A stretch of DNA of 64,000 nucleotides, taken from NCBI RefSeq assembly GCF_021044755.1, contig NZ_JAJNOR010000002.1:124001-188000 (forward strand). Reading direction: 5' to 3'. Below, piece by piece: positions 29,101 to 38,206 of the stretch; within the stretch, counting starts at the first letter, position 1, and every line of letters starts with the position of its first letter. The stretch is from Lientehia hominis (lineage in GTDB: Bacteria; Bacillota; Clostridia; Lachnospirales; Lachnospiraceae). Under the pieces are notes generated by a model that did no database searches, had not been told where the DNA came from, and saw only the letters and a list, made by a program, of their open reading frames with translations. A program made the translations under genes and the position numbers.

Positions 29101-30246
29101 TCATTCTCCTTTTTCCATTTCAGGACGGCTCATGCGCCCCAGTTTTTCTTTTTTATATTCCGCAAAACGATGTTTTTCTATCGCTTCCCGAATCTCTTTC
29201 ATCATTGTATTATAAAAATACAGATTATGCAAGACGCAAAAACGCATCCCCAGCATTTCTTTGGCTTTCAAAAGATGGCGGATATAAGCCCTGCTGTACC
29301 GCCGGCATACCGGGCAGCCGCATCCTTCCTCTATGGGCCGGTCATCCAGCTCGTATTTAGCGTTGAACAGATTCATCTTTCCATGGTCAGTATAGACGTG
29401 GCCGTGGCGCCCGTTCCTTGTGGGATATACGCAGTCAAAAAAGTCCACGCCCCGGTCCACCGCTTCCAGGATATTGGCAGGAGTGCCGACCCCCATTAAA
29501 TATGTGGGCTTGTCCTCTGGAAGATGCGGCACCGTCACATCCAGTATCCGGTACATCTCTTCATGAGTCTCTCCGACAGCCAGTCCACCTACGGCATACC
29601 CATCCAGATCCATTTCGGAAATGATATCAGCATGCCGGACCCGTACGTCCTCCAGAGTTCCCCCCTGATTGATACCAAATAATAGCTGACAACGGTTTAT
29701 GGTATCCGGCAGGCCGTTCAGCCGTCTCATCTCCGTCTTACATCTGGCCAGCCATCTGGTAGTCCTCTCAACAGAGTTCTGAATATATTCCCTCTCCGCC
29801 TTGGCAGGCGCGCACTCGTCAAACGCCATGGCAATGGTAGAAGCCAGATTGGACTGGATCCTCATGCTTTCCTCCGGGCCCATGAAAATCTTCCGTCCGT
29901 CCACGTGGGAGTTGAAATACACGCCCTCTTCTTTGATCTTCCGGAGCCCCGCCAGGGAAAACACCTGGAAGCCGCCGGAATCCGTCAGAATCGGCTTGTC
30001 CCAGGACATGAACTTATGAAGGCCGCCCAGCTTTTTCACCGTCTCATCGCCGGGCCGGACATGCAGATGATAAGTATTGGACAACTCCACCTGTGTGCCG
30101 ATCTGTTCCAGATCCGAGGTGGCTACGGCACCCTTAATGGCAGCCGCAGTCCCGACATTCATAAAGACCGGAGTCTCTATCACTCCGTGCACGGTTTCGA
30201 ACCGGGCTCTTTTTGCCCTTCCGTCCTTCGTCAATATTTTATACAT
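29101..30246 (-). CDS. tgt: tRNA-guanine transglycosylase
   Basis: Exchanges G34 for preQ1 in tRNAs with GUN anticodons on the way to queuosine. It has 381 residues. The nucleophile/acid motifs ILTDSGGFQ and FDCVYPTRNGRHGH are present, as is the zinc site CGCPVCRRYS with the later His. It sits between secDF and yajC, the usual bacterial grouping, 12 bp after secDF. Confidence 0.98.
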   Translation of the reverse strand: MYKILTKDGRAKRARFETVHGVIETPVFMNVGTAAAIKGAVATSDLEQIGTQVELSNTYHLHVRPGDETVKKLGGLHKFMSWDKPILTDSGGFQVFSLAGLRKIKEEGVYFNSHVDGRKIFMGPEESMRIQSNLASTIAMAFDECAPAKAEREYIQNSVERTTRWLARCKTEMRRLNGLPDTINRCQLLFGINQGGTLEDVRVRHADIISEMDLDGYAVGGLAVGETHEEMYRILDVTVPHLPEDKPTYLMGVGTPANILEAVDRGVDFFDCVYPTRNGRHGHVYTDHGKMNLFNAKYELDDRPIEEGCGCPVCRRYSRAYIRHLLKAKEMLGMRFCVLHNLYFYNTMMKEIREAIEKHRFAEYKKEKLGRMSRPEMEKGE

Positions 30247-30258
30247 AGATACCGCCTG

Positions 30259-32433
30259 TTATTTCGTCTCTTTTTTTCTTGCCTTAGTCTTCATCAAATA
30301 CCAGATAGGCCCCGTCAGGAATACGGAAGAGTATGCCCCGCACACAATACCCACGATCAGCGGCAGTGCAAATTCCCGGATTGAGGACACACCCATCAGG
30401 AACAGAACAAATACCATGATAAATGTAGTCAGAGAAGTATAAATACTCCTGGTCAGTGTCTGGTTAATGCTCAGATTCACCACTTCACTCAGTTCAGCCT
30501 TAGTCCCCATCGCTTTCAGATTCTCGCGGATACGGTCAAAGATCACGATAGTGGCGTTGATGGAATATCCCACAATGGTCAGCATACAAGCGATAAAGGT
30601 ATTGCCGACACTCCACTTGGTAATGGCATAAAAAGCCAGGACGATCAGCACGTCATGGACCAGTGCCAGGACTGCGCTGGTCGCGAACCGGATATCCTTA
30701 AACCGGAACCAGATATAGATCAGCATAAATATAGTGGCAACCACCACAGAGAGAATCGCATCCCTTTTCATCTCTGAACTCACAGTCGCGCTGATGCTGT
30801 CCGCTTTAATACTTTCCGTATCAACTCCATATGCTTCTTCCAGCTTACTGTTCAGCTGCTCTCTTTCATCCACCGACAAGGTCCTGGTCTTTATGATGAC
30901 CTCATTGGAGCCGCTCACCTTCTGCGTCTCAACATTGGCATCGCCGGTCACTTCTTCCACAAGAGGAACCACATCGCTGTGGATGGTTTCCATGGATAAG
31001 TCTTCATTGAAGGTAACGTTGGTAGAGGTTCCTCCCTGGAACTCCAGGCTGTAGTTGAGGATACTTCCCTGTTCTCCTCCCGCGTAAACGCCCATGGCCG
31101 CAAAGCCGGCTGCAATCACCACCAGGGAGCAGATGATGCATATATATTTCTTCTTGACAAAATTAATCTTACTAGGCGCTTTTGCCCTGCCATACAGCTT
31201 CTCCGACTGGAAGCCTATATTATACAGAGATCTCAGCGCGAACTTCGTCACGACCAGGGCTGTGAACATCGAGAGCACGATGCCGAGCGCCAGCGTCTGG
31301 GCAAAGCCTTTTACCGTACCAGAGCCTCTCCACAGAAGCACCGCCGCCGCGATCAGCGTGGTGACATTGCCGTCAATGATAGCAGACAGGGCTTTGGAAA
31401 ATCCTTCCTTGATGGCCGCCTGTACTTTGCGCCCGGCCGCCAGCTCTTCTCGGATCCTGGCGAAGATGATAACATTGGCATCCACCGCCATACCGATGGA
31501 CAAAATGATACCCGCGATTCCCGGAAGAGTAAGGGTGATGTCAAAAGCGCTGAGGAACACGATGACCAGAGCCACATAAAGCGCCAGAGCAAAAGCTGCC
31601 GCCACACCGGGAATCCAGTAGAGGAACACCATAAGTGCAGCCACTATGATAAAACCGATGAGCCCGGCTTTCAGACTTGTGGAAATTGCTTCTTCACCCA
31701 GCTTCGCGCCTACCACATTGGAACGCAGTTCTTTAAGCTCCAGTGGAAGTGAACCGATCCGGATCGTGGAGGCCAGGTTATTAGCCTCCTCGTAAGAACT
31801 CATCCCGTCAATACTGCACTGTCCTCCCGTGATCTTCTCTTTCACTCTGGGACTGCTCACAGTCTTGCCGTCATATATGATGGAGATTGTCTTGCCCATC
31901 ATATTTTCCGTAGCCGTCGCGAACTTCCCGCTGCCTTCATCGGTCAGCTGAAGGGATACATAATATTCGGTAACGCCCGTGGTCGAATTTTTCTTGCTCG
32001 CCGGCTGTGCCGTCTTCACGTCGTCGCCCGTAAGCACCACATTTCCGTCCGCGTCCTGAAAAGACAAAGATCCGGGCTGCCCAAGCTCTTCCAGAATCGC
32101 ATTGGCATCGGACACGCCGGGGATATCCACATTAATTCGGTTGGAGCCTTCCTGATATACTTCCGCTTCGGGGCTGTAAGCATCTACTCTCAATTTGAGC
32201 TTATAAATGGTATCCTTCATATCTGTATCAGATGGATTCTCATCCACTGTCTGATATGTGATGCTGACGCCGCCTGCCAGGTCAAGGCCCAGCTTGATGT
32301 CGCTCATGCTTCCGGAGCCGTCCTTGCCAAGTCCCATCACCGCCGTATAGATGAATCCCCCGATCACGGCCAGCAGAACGATCAGGCAGGCAATACCCTT
32401 TCCGCGAGTTGAATTTTTCCTTGCATTCTTCAT
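30259..32433 (-). CDS. secDF: protein translocase SecD/SecF fusion
   Basis: A 724-residue fused SecD-SecF that uses ion flow to help pull proteins through SecYEG and beyond. The SecD half (to about residue 420) has the LGLDLAGGVSITY motif after a first membrane segment, a large extracytoplasmic P1 domain and five membrane helices. The SecF half follows with LEFQGGTSTNV and a second block of helices. AAGGAG seven nt before the ATG at 32433 marks the start; an upstream in-frame ATG lacks one. It lies 13 bp after scfB in the same operon. Confidence 0.97.
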   Translation of the reverse strand: MKNARKNSTRGKGIACLIVLLAVIGGFIYTAVMGLGKDGSGSMSDIKLGLDLAGGVSITYQTVDENPSDTDMKDTIYKLKLRVDAYSPEAEVYQEGSNRINVDIPGVSDANAILEELGQPGSLSFQDADGNVVLTGDDVKTAQPASKKNSTTGVTEYYVSLQLTDEGSGKFATATENMMGKTISIIYDGKTVSSPRVKEKITGGQCSIDGMSSYEEANNLASTIRIGSLPLELKELRSNVVGAKLGEEAISTSLKAGLIGFIIVAALMVFLYWIPGVAAAFALALYVALVIVFLSAFDITLTLPGIAGIILSIGMAVDANVIIFARIREELAAGRKVQAAIKEGFSKALSAIIDGNVTTLIAAAVLLWRGSGTVKGFAQTLALGIVLSMFTALVVTKFALRSLYNIGFQSEKLYGRAKAPSKINFVKKKYICIICSLVVIAAGFAAMGVYAGGEQGSILNYSLEFQGGTSTNVTFNEDLSMETIHSDVVPLVEEVTGDANVETQKVSGSNEVIIKTRTLSVDEREQLNSKLEEAYGVDTESIKADSISATVSSEMKRDAILSVVVATIFMLIYIWFRFKDIRFATSAVLALVHDVLIVLAFYAITKWSVGNTFIACMLTIVGYSINATIVIFDRIRENLKAMGTKAELSEVVNLSINQTLTRSIYTSLTTFIMVFVLFLMGVSSIREFALPLIVGIVCGAYSSVFLTGPIWYLMKTKARKKETK

Positions 32434-32446
32434 GGTCAATCTCCTT

Positions 32447-33808
32447 CTAATTCTCATCCGCCAGAGCGGCCTTTATCATGATCGCACATTCAATGCGCTT
32501 TTTCTGCATCTCACAGCCGATATCATAAGCGTCTGTAATGGAGCCGTGGAAATTGTAGGAATTCGCGGCGCATCCTCCGCTGCAGTAAAATCTGGCAAAA
32601 CAGTTCCTGCACTTTTCTTTTGCATATACATTGCAGAGCTTAAATTCATCCCTAACCTCCGTGTTCACCACTCCGGCATCCACATTTCCCAGAAGGAATT
32701 TCTCCTGCCCTACAAACTGGTGGCACGGGTATAGGTCACCCCACGGGGTGACCGCCAGGTATTCTGTCCCTGATCCGCATCCAGAAAGACGCTTTGCCAC
32801 ACAGGGCCCCTGGCTCAGATCTATCATGAAATGAAAGAAATTGAAGCCTCTCCCATTCTGTTTCCTTTTTATGTATTCCCTGGCCAGCTTATCATATTCA
32901 GAAAGTATCTGTGGCAGGTCTTTTTCCCTTATGGAATAATCCGCCTCTGGAGGCGCTACCACCGGTTCCACGGAAATCTGGTCAAACCCTTCGTCGGCAA
33001 AATGAAGCACGTCCTCCGAAAAATCCAGATTGTGCCTTGTAAAGGTCCCTCTGATATAATAGCTTTTGCTGCCGCGGGCTTTGGCAAATTTTTTAAATTT
33101 GGGCATGATGATGTCGTAGCTGCTCCCTTTTCCGTTTCTCGTGGGACGCATCCTGTCGTTGACCTCCTTGCGCCCGTCAACACTCAAGACTACATTTGCC
33201 ATTTCCTTATTCAGGAATTCCGTGACTTCGTCGTCAAGAAGCATTCCGTTGGTCGTCATTGTAAAACGGAAGTTCTTATTAAATTCTTTCTCCTTGGAGC
33301 GGCCGTATGCCACTAATTTCTTGACCACTTCCCAGTTCATCAGCGGCTCGCCGCCGAAAAAATCCACCTCGAGGTTCCTCCGGTTCCCGGAATTCTCTAT
33401 GAGAAAGTCCAAAGCCTTCCGGCCCACCTCATAGCTCATGATAGCCCGGCGGCCGTGATACTCTCCTTCCTCCGCAAAGCAGTACTTACAGCCCAGATTG
33501 CAGTCATGGGCCACATGCAGGCATAGAGCCTTGACCACAGTCTTTCTGCTTTTAAAATCTGTTACATACTGCTCATATATGTCTTCCGTGAACAAGAGCC
33601 CTTCTTCCGATAGCTCCTTGATCTCACTGAGCGCTTCCCGGATATCCTCCTCCGGATACTTCCCCCGCAGCTTTACCGCCGCTGCCTCCGGATTTTCTTT
33701 TTCATAAACGGCAATGGCATCATATACCACGTCATCCACTACATGGACAGCGCCGCTGCACACATCCATGACAATATTGTATCCATTGCTTTTATACTGG
33801 TGAATCAC
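32447..33808 (-). CDS. scfB: SCIFF maturase, radical SAM/SPASM thioether synthase
   Basis: A 453-residue maturase that installs a Cys-to-Thr thioether in the SCIFF peptide encoded upstream. Residues 1-80 form a PqqD-like peptide-binding (RRE) domain, the radical SAM cluster is C103-x3-C107-x2-C110, and the C-terminal SPASM domain is Cys-rich (CGSGTEYLAVTPWGDLYPCHQF, CRNCFARFYCSGGC). The frame is open 52 codons further upstream into hairpin-rich non-coding DNA; the GTG at 33808 has AGAGGGG before it and gives the family length and N-terminus. It belongs to the scfA-to-yajC operon. Confidence 0.94.
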   Translation of the reverse strand: MIHQYKSNGYNIVMDVCSGAVHVVDDVVYDAIAVYEKENPEAAAVKLRGKYPEEDIREALSEIKELSEEGLLFTEDIYEQYVTDFKSRKTVVKALCLHVAHDCNLGCKYCFAEEGEYHGRRAIMSYEVGRKALDFLIENSGNRRNLEVDFFGGEPLMNWEVVKKLVAYGRSKEKEFNKNFRFTMTTNGMLLDDEVTEFLNKEMANVVLSVDGRKEVNDRMRPTRNGKGSSYDIIMPKFKKFAKARGSKSYYIRGTFTRHNLDFSEDVLHFADEGFDQISVEPVVAPPEADYSIREKDLPQILSEYDKLAREYIKRKQNGRGFNFFHFMIDLSQGPCVAKRLSGCGSGTEYLAVTPWGDLYPCHQFVGQEKFLLGNVDAGVVNTEVRDEFKLCNVYAKEKCRNCFARFYCSGGCAANSYNFHGSITDAYDIGCEMQKKRIECAIMIKAALADEN

Positions 33809-33843
33809 TGCCGGATTTCCCCTCTCTGTATACGTCGTACCGC

Positions 33844-33863
33844 AAAACAGCCCTCTTGGGCTG
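33844..33863 (-). terminator. attenuator-like hairpin between scfA and scfB
   Basis: CAGCCC-AAGA-GGGCTG followed by TTTT on the minus strand. Two more hairpins precede it (33937-33954 with a 7-bp stem and 33887-33910). A weak terminator here would make more peptide than enzyme message. Confidence 0.55.
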
Positions 33864-33963
33864 CGCTTTCCTGTTGACAGAAGAAAGACACTTCGCATAT
33901 GCAAAGTGCCCCCTACATGCCGTATTACGATAATGAGGGAGCGTAGCCGCTCCCGTCTTAACA

Positions 33964-34107
33964 TTATTTATGGTTTTCGCAGGACTGGTTCCCTACCGTA
34001 CAGGATGTCTTACATGCAGACTGGCAGGATGTCTGGCATTCGCCGCAGCCGCCCTTTTTCATGGATTCCTTTAACGTACTGGAAGTTAATGTCTTGATTC
34101 TCTTCAT
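33964..34107 (-). CDS. scfA: SCIFF ranthipeptide precursor
   Basis: A 47-residue precursor, too short for ordinary gene calling. A leader (MKRIKTLTSSTLKESMKKGG) is followed by a core with six Cys at 21, 24, 28, 32, 36 and 43, the six-cysteines-in-forty-five pattern. CGECQTSCQSACKTSCTV matches clostridial SCIFF peptides; by comparison with the studied clostridial SCIFF, Cys32 and Thr37 would be the thioether pair. GGAGGATAG precedes the ATG. It heads the operon with its maturase. The biological role in Clostridia is proposed to be signalling or regulation, but is not settled. Confidence 0.96.
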   Translation of the reverse strand: MKRIKTLTSSTLKESMKKGGCGECQTSCQSACKTSCTVGNQSCENHK

Positions 34108-34141
34108 TGTCCTATCCTCCTATCTAAACCTGATTTGAGTC

Positions 34142-34147
34142 ATTATA
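34142..34147 (-). promoter_or_regulatory. extended -10 promoter of the scfA operon
   Basis: TGC-TATAAT (extended -10) on the minus strand, about 30 nt before scfA. The -35 region (TTTTCT at 17 bp) is weak, consistent with an extended -10 promoter. Confidence 0.65.
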
Positions 34148-34243
34148 GCACATAATCTTCCATAAGAAAAGGTCTTTTTCCAAATATTCCTTCATATCTT
34201 GTCTTAAATCCAACATGAATTCTATCAGAAAGAAGGTAATCCC

Positions 34244-34612
34244 ATGGCTTCCGTTCCCAAGAGCAAACCCTTGTCTCTCATCCGTTCCCTGTTGTCTTCT
34301 TACGTGCTCACAGGAGTCCTTTTACTGCTCCTGTCCTTTCTGCTGTATAAGATGAAGCTTTCCAAAAACCAGATCCACATAGGAATTTATGTCATCTATG
34401 TCCTTTCCTGTCTGTTCGGAGGATTCCTGGCCGGAAAACAGACAAAGACCAGACGGTTCATGTGGGGCGGCCTGTCCGGCATCCTCTATTTCGCCGTATT
34501 GTTCCTAATCTCTATGATCCTTCACCGGGGCATCCAGACAGGTATTCCCGGAATCCTCATCTGTTTCTGCCTCTGCGCCGGCTGCGGCACACTGGGGGGC
34601 ATGTTCAGCTGA
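34244..34612 (+). CDS. TIGR04086-type small membrane protein
   Basis: A 122-residue, very hydrophobic protein with four membrane helices (about residues 14-35, 43-62, 70-92 and 98-120). Length, layout and GGFLAGKQTKTRRFMWGGL fit TIGR04086, a Firmicute family of unknown function. GAAGG lies seven nt before the ATG. It is divergent from the SCIFF operon. A role with SCIFF or Sec is only suggested by position. Confidence 0.8.
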   Translation: MASVPKSKPLSLIRSLLSSYVLTGVLLLLLSFLLYKMKLSKNQIHIGIYVIYVLSCLFGGFLAGKQTKTRRFMWGGLSGILYFAVLFLISMILHRGIQTGIPGILICFCLCAGCGTLGGMFS

Positions 34613-34618
34613 CCTGTC

Positions 34619-34647
34619 TTGACATATGGACGTCCTTAGTGTAAAAT
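34619..34647 (+). promoter_or_regulatory. sigma-A promoter of the CNNM/CorC gene
   Basis: Perfect TTGACA at 34619-34624 and TAAAAT at 34642-34647 with a 17-bp spacer, about 80 bp before the TTG start at 34729. Confidence 0.85.
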
Positions 34648-34728
34648 CATCCTAACTATCCATAGACTGGGAATATTTTCCCTCTATGTATGGCAATATA
34701 TTATTTAAAGAAAATGGAGTGATGATTT

Positions 34729-36036
34729 TTGGACCCAAGTGACGTCATACAGATTGTCGTTCTTCTTGTGCTGTTGTTTCTGTCTGCATTTTTTTCTTCT
34801 TCGGAAACGGCCCTTCTGTCCATGAGCAACGTACGAATCCGTACTTTGATTGATGAAGGAAACCAGAAGGCAGTGACCCTGGAAAAAGTAGTGCATAACA
34901 AAGGCAAAATGCTGAGTGCCATCCTGATCGGCAATAATGTGGTGAATCTGAGCGCATCTTCCCTGATCACCTCACTGGTGATCAAAAAATTCGGCAATGC
35001 TTATGTCGGTATTGCCACCGGCGTAATTACCCTGCTGATCCTGATCTTCGGAGAAATATCGCCGAAGACTATGGCTACCTTAAAAGCAGAGAATATCGCG
35101 CTTAAATTCGCCGGGATCATTTCTGTATTAATGAAGATCCTGACACCTGTAATCTTTATCGTGAACCTGCTGGCAGGCGGTTTTCTCCGCCTCATGGGCA
35201 TAGATCCAAATGCCAAATCTGACACCATCACCGAAAATGAGCTGCGCACCATCGTGGATGTAAGCCACGAGGAGGGCGTCATTGAAAGCGAAGAACGGTG
35301 GATGATAAATAATGTGGTGGATTTTGGCGACGCTCAGGCCAAGGATATCATGGTACCGCGCATCGACATGGTGTTTGCCAGTGAAGACGCCACTTACCAG
35401 GAACTCCTGGAAATTTTCCGTGAAAATATGTTCACCCGCGTCCCGATCTACCGGGATACCACTGACAATGTGATCGGCATCATCAACATGAAGGACTTGC
35501 TGTTCTATAAAGAAGATACGCCCTTCAACGTGCAGGATTACCTGAGGGAAGCCTACTTTACTTACGAATTCAAGAAAACCTCTGAGCTTTTCATTGAAAT
35601 GCGTCAGAATTCCGTGAGCCTGGCCATTGTCCTGGATGAATACGGCGCCACCGCAGGTCTGGTGACGCTGGAAGACCTCCTGGAAGAAATCGTTGGGGAA
35701 ATCCGTGATGAATACGATGAGGACGAACTCGAAAGTCTCCAGAAAATCAATGACTTAGAATACCGGGTGGAAGGTTCCATGAAGCTGGACGATATCAATG
35801 AAGCCCTGGGGCTTGACTTATCTTCTGAAGACTATGATTCCGTGGGAGGCCTCATCATCGGGGGACTGGATCATGTCCCTGTAGACGGTGAAAGCATCAC
35901 CGAGGACGGCATCCGCTTTGTGGTGGAGACCATGGACAAAAATCGAATCGAATGGGTGAAGATGTATCTTCCTGAAAAAACAGAGGATGAAGAAGATCAT
36001 ACAGAACCCGCTGACGATAAAGAAGAGACCTTATGA
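34729..36036 (+). CDS. CNNM/CorC-type (hemolysin-family) transporter
   Basis: A 435-residue protein in three parts. An N-terminal CNNM (DUF21) membrane domain with about four helices (residues 1-190) is followed by a pair of CBS domains near residues 205-330 (VPRIDMVFASEDATYQEL, DNVIGIINMKDLLFY) and a CorC/HlyC C-terminal domain (DDINEALGLDLSSEDYDSVGGLI). Such proteins export Mg2+ or Co2+, with CBS domains sensing nucleotide. The start is a TTG with GGAGTG about 8 nt upstream and a consensus promoter. Confidence 0.9.
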   Translation: MDPSDVIQIVVLLVLLFLSAFFSSSETALLSMSNVRIRTLIDEGNQKAVTLEKVVHNKGKMLSAILIGNNVVNLSASSLITSLVIKKFGNAYVGIATGVITLLILIFGEISPKTMATLKAENIALKFAGIISVLMKILTPVIFIVNLLAGGFLRLMGIDPNAKSDTITENELRTIVDVSHEEGVIESEERWMINNVVDFGDAQAKDIMVPRIDMVFASEDATYQELLEIFRENMFTRVPIYRDTTDNVIGIINMKDLLFYKEDTPFNVQDYLREAYFTYEFKKTSELFIEMRQNSVSLAIVLDEYGATAGLVTLEDLLEEIVGEIRDEYDEDELESLQKINDLEYRVEGSMKLDDINEALGLDLSSEDYDSVGGLIIGGLDHVPVDGESITEDGIRFVVETMDKNRIEWVKMYLPEKTEDEEDHTEPADDKEETL

Positions 36037-36042
36037 TACGAT

Positions 36043-36089
36043 AAAAGCCCCTGCGCTGACTGTAAGACCGACAGCGCAGGGGCTTTTTT
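36043..36089. terminator. bidirectional terminator
   Basis: A 16-bp stem AAAAGCCCCTGCGCTG/CAGCGCAGGGGCTTTT with a T run on the plus strand; the reverse also ends in a T run. It serves the CNNM gene and the convergent gene at 36095. Confidence 0.92.
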
Positions 36090-36094
36090 ATCCT

Positions 36095-36664
36095 TTATTC
36101 TGTTTTCACTAAAATTCCGTCTTTATCCAGACCTTCATTCCGCCTGGCTCTCATGATACAGTACACAAAATCCAATACGTAATACAGAAGTACTGCTATG
36201 ACCAGAATCTTTCCCAACGCCATACTGTAGCTGTCCGCCAGCCGTACCACTGCCTTGTGGAGGAATGCGAACAGGAACACCGCGTAAAATCCCCACGCGA
36301 TCGTACTCTCCAGGCAGATAATTCCCTTATAATTAAAGGGTTTTTCCTTATAGTCCCACCAGACTGCGCCGAACACCTTCAGCATGATATGAGCGGTAAT
36401 GAACTCCAGAGTCGTCGCCATCAGAGTTCCCAGAAAATATACGGCTACGTAGTTTCCGGATACCGGGCTGAGGATAAAGTATGCGGCCAGCGCTCCCACT
36501 CCATAGATCGGGCAGATCGGCCCCCGTACAAATCCACGGTTAGTCGGCTTCCGGTTACAGAAGGACATGTAGATGGACTCCACAATCCATCCCAAAACAC
36601 TGTAGATCACAAACCAGTTGGCAAAGTGGTAAAAATCAGTTGTCAAAAACGGGGCATCCCACAT
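36095..36664 (-). CDS. putative ABC-transporter type IV membrane protein
   Basis: A 189-residue protein with about five membrane helices and the conserved NWFVIYSVLGWIVESIYMS and RGFVRGPICPIYGVGALAAY motifs of the PF06541 family, named putative ABC-transporter type IV. The family function is unproven and no ATPase gene adjoins it. GAGAGGAGC precedes the ATG. Direct repeats lie upstream at 36728-36756. Confidence 0.82.
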   Translation of the reverse strand: MWDAPFLTTDFYHFANWFVIYSVLGWIVESIYMSFCNRKPTNRGFVRGPICPIYGVGALAAYFILSPVSGNYVAVYFLGTLMATTLEFITAHIMLKVFGAVWWDYKEKPFNYKGIICLESTIAWGFYAVFLFAFLHKAVVRLADSYSMALGKILVIAVLLYYVLDFVYCIMRARRNEGLDKDGILVKTE

Positions 36665-36772
36665 AAATGAGCTCCTCTCTTTAGACTTTTTTAAGAATTT
36701 TTATAGTTTCTTCATTGCATTACCCACTTTACCATACTTCGTTCTATTTTACCATAGCTTTTTCTATGAATA

Positions 36773-38206
36773 TTATTTTAAAATTTCCATAAGAATCTTA
36801 TTCACCATGGCCGGATCTGCTTTCCCCTTCATGGCTTTCATCGTCTGACCCACAAGAAACCCTATGGCTTTTTTCTTGCCGCTCCTATAGTCTTCCACGG
36901 ATTGAGGGTTGTTTTTCACGATTTCTTCAATGGTCTCCCTCAGCGCACCCTCATCCTGTACCATGGACAGCCCTTTTTCTTCCACATAGCTGACAGGATC
37001 GATATCTTGCCCAAACATGATCTCAAATACTTCTTTCGCCACAGTGCGGTTGATCTTCCCCTGTTCCACCAGACCGATAAGAGCTGCCAGATGGGAAGGG
37101 CTGAAACGGATATCCTCAGGATCCATATCCGAATCCTTCAGCAGCCTCATGGTCTCCACCATGAGCCAGTTGGAGACTTCCTTCGGCTTACAGCCCAGCG
37201 CGATGGTCTCCTCAAAGATATCTGCCATTCGTTTGGAGGCGGTCAGGATATCGATATCGTATTCTGGAATTCCATACTCTTCCTTGTAGCGTTCCCGTTT
37301 TTCATCCCGAAGCTCCGGCTGCTTTGCTCTTATTTCCGCCAGCCACTCGTCACTTATGACCACCGGCACCAAATCCGGCTCCGGAAAATACCGGTAGTCC
37401 TGGGCATCCTCCTTGGAGCGCATGGCATAAGAGCATTCTTTGCCGTCGTCCCATCTCCTGGTCTCCTGAATCACTTTGCCCCCGTCCTCCAGTATATCGA
37501 TCTGGCGGCTTCGTTCTCCTTCTATGGCCCTTGCAATTGCTTTAAATGAATTCAGGTTCTTCATCTCTGTCCTGGTGCCAAATTCCTCTGTTCCCGCTTC
37601 GCGGACCGACAGGTTTACATCTGCCCTCATGGAGCCTTCCTGGAGTTTACAGTCAGAGGCTCCCAGATATTGGATGATCAGCCTCAGCTTATCCAGGTAT
37701 GCGATCACTTCCTCCGCGGAACGCATATCCGGCTCGGATACGATCTCGATCAGCGGAACTCCGCTTCTGTTGAAGTCGACCAGAGTACAGTCCTCCCACT
37801 CGTCATGAATGAGCTTTCCCGCATCCTCCTCCATATGGATCTCATGGATCCGGATGATTTTCTTTCCTTCCGCCGTCTCGATCTCAATGCCGCCGTCTCT
37901 GCATATCGGCAGGTACAGCTGGGAAATCTGGTAGTTCTGGGGGTTATCCGGATAAAAATAGTTTTTACGGTCAAATTTGCAGTATTGGGTAATGCTGCAG
38001 TTAGTCGCCACCCCCACCGCGGCGGCATATTCCACCACCTGTTTATTCAGAACCGGCAGGGAACCGGGCATGCCCGTGCATACCGGACACGTATGGGTAT
38101 TCGGTTCGCCGCCGAACTCGGTACTGCAGGAGCAGAAAATCTTCGTCTTAGTGGCCAGTTCCACATGAACCTCCAGTCCGATGACTGTTTCGTACTGTTT
38201 ACTCAT
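36773..38206 (-). CDS. gatB: Asp/Glu-tRNA amidotransferase subunit B
   Basis: The 477-residue kinase/tRNA-binding subunit of GatCAB, which converts misacylated Asp-tRNA(Asn) or Glu-tRNA(Gln) to the amide. The N-terminal MSKQYETVIGLEVHVEL and FSCSTEFG-type region (CSCSTEFGGEPNTHTCP) are present, with the C-terminal YqeY-like helical domain. AGGAG precedes the ATG at 38206; the frame is open 21 codons upstream without a good site. It overlaps gatA by 8 bp. Confidence 0.97.
   Translation of the reverse strand: MSKQYETVIGLEVHVELATKTKIFCSCSTEFGGEPNTHTCPVCTGMPGSLPVLNKQVVEYAAAVGVATNCSITQYCKFDRKNYFYPDNPQNYQISQLYLPICRDGGIEIETAEGKKIIRIHEIHMEEDAGKLIHDEWEDCTLVDFNRSGVPLIEIVSEPDMRSAEEVIAYLDKLRLIIQYLGASDCKLQEGSMRADVNLSVREAGTEEFGTRTEMKNLNSFKAIARAIEGERSRQIDILEDGGKVIQETRRWDDGKECSYAMRSKEDAQDYRYFPEPDLVPVVISDEWLAEIRAKQPELRDEKRERYKEEYGIPEYDIDILTASKRMADIFEETIALGCKPKEVSNWLMVETMRLLKDSDMDPEDIRFSPSHLAALIGLVEQGKINRTVAKEVFEIMFGQDIDPVSYVEEKGLSMVQDEGALRETIEEIVKNNPQSVEDYRSGKKKAIGFLVGQTMKAMKGKADPAMVNKILMEILK

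Noticed and set aside
33809..33964. 52-codon N-terminal extension of scfB starting in a TAATG overlap with scfA
   Set aside because: The extension is encoded by hairpin DNA, would exceed the family length, and the GTG at 33808 has a good ribosome site and the family N-terminus.
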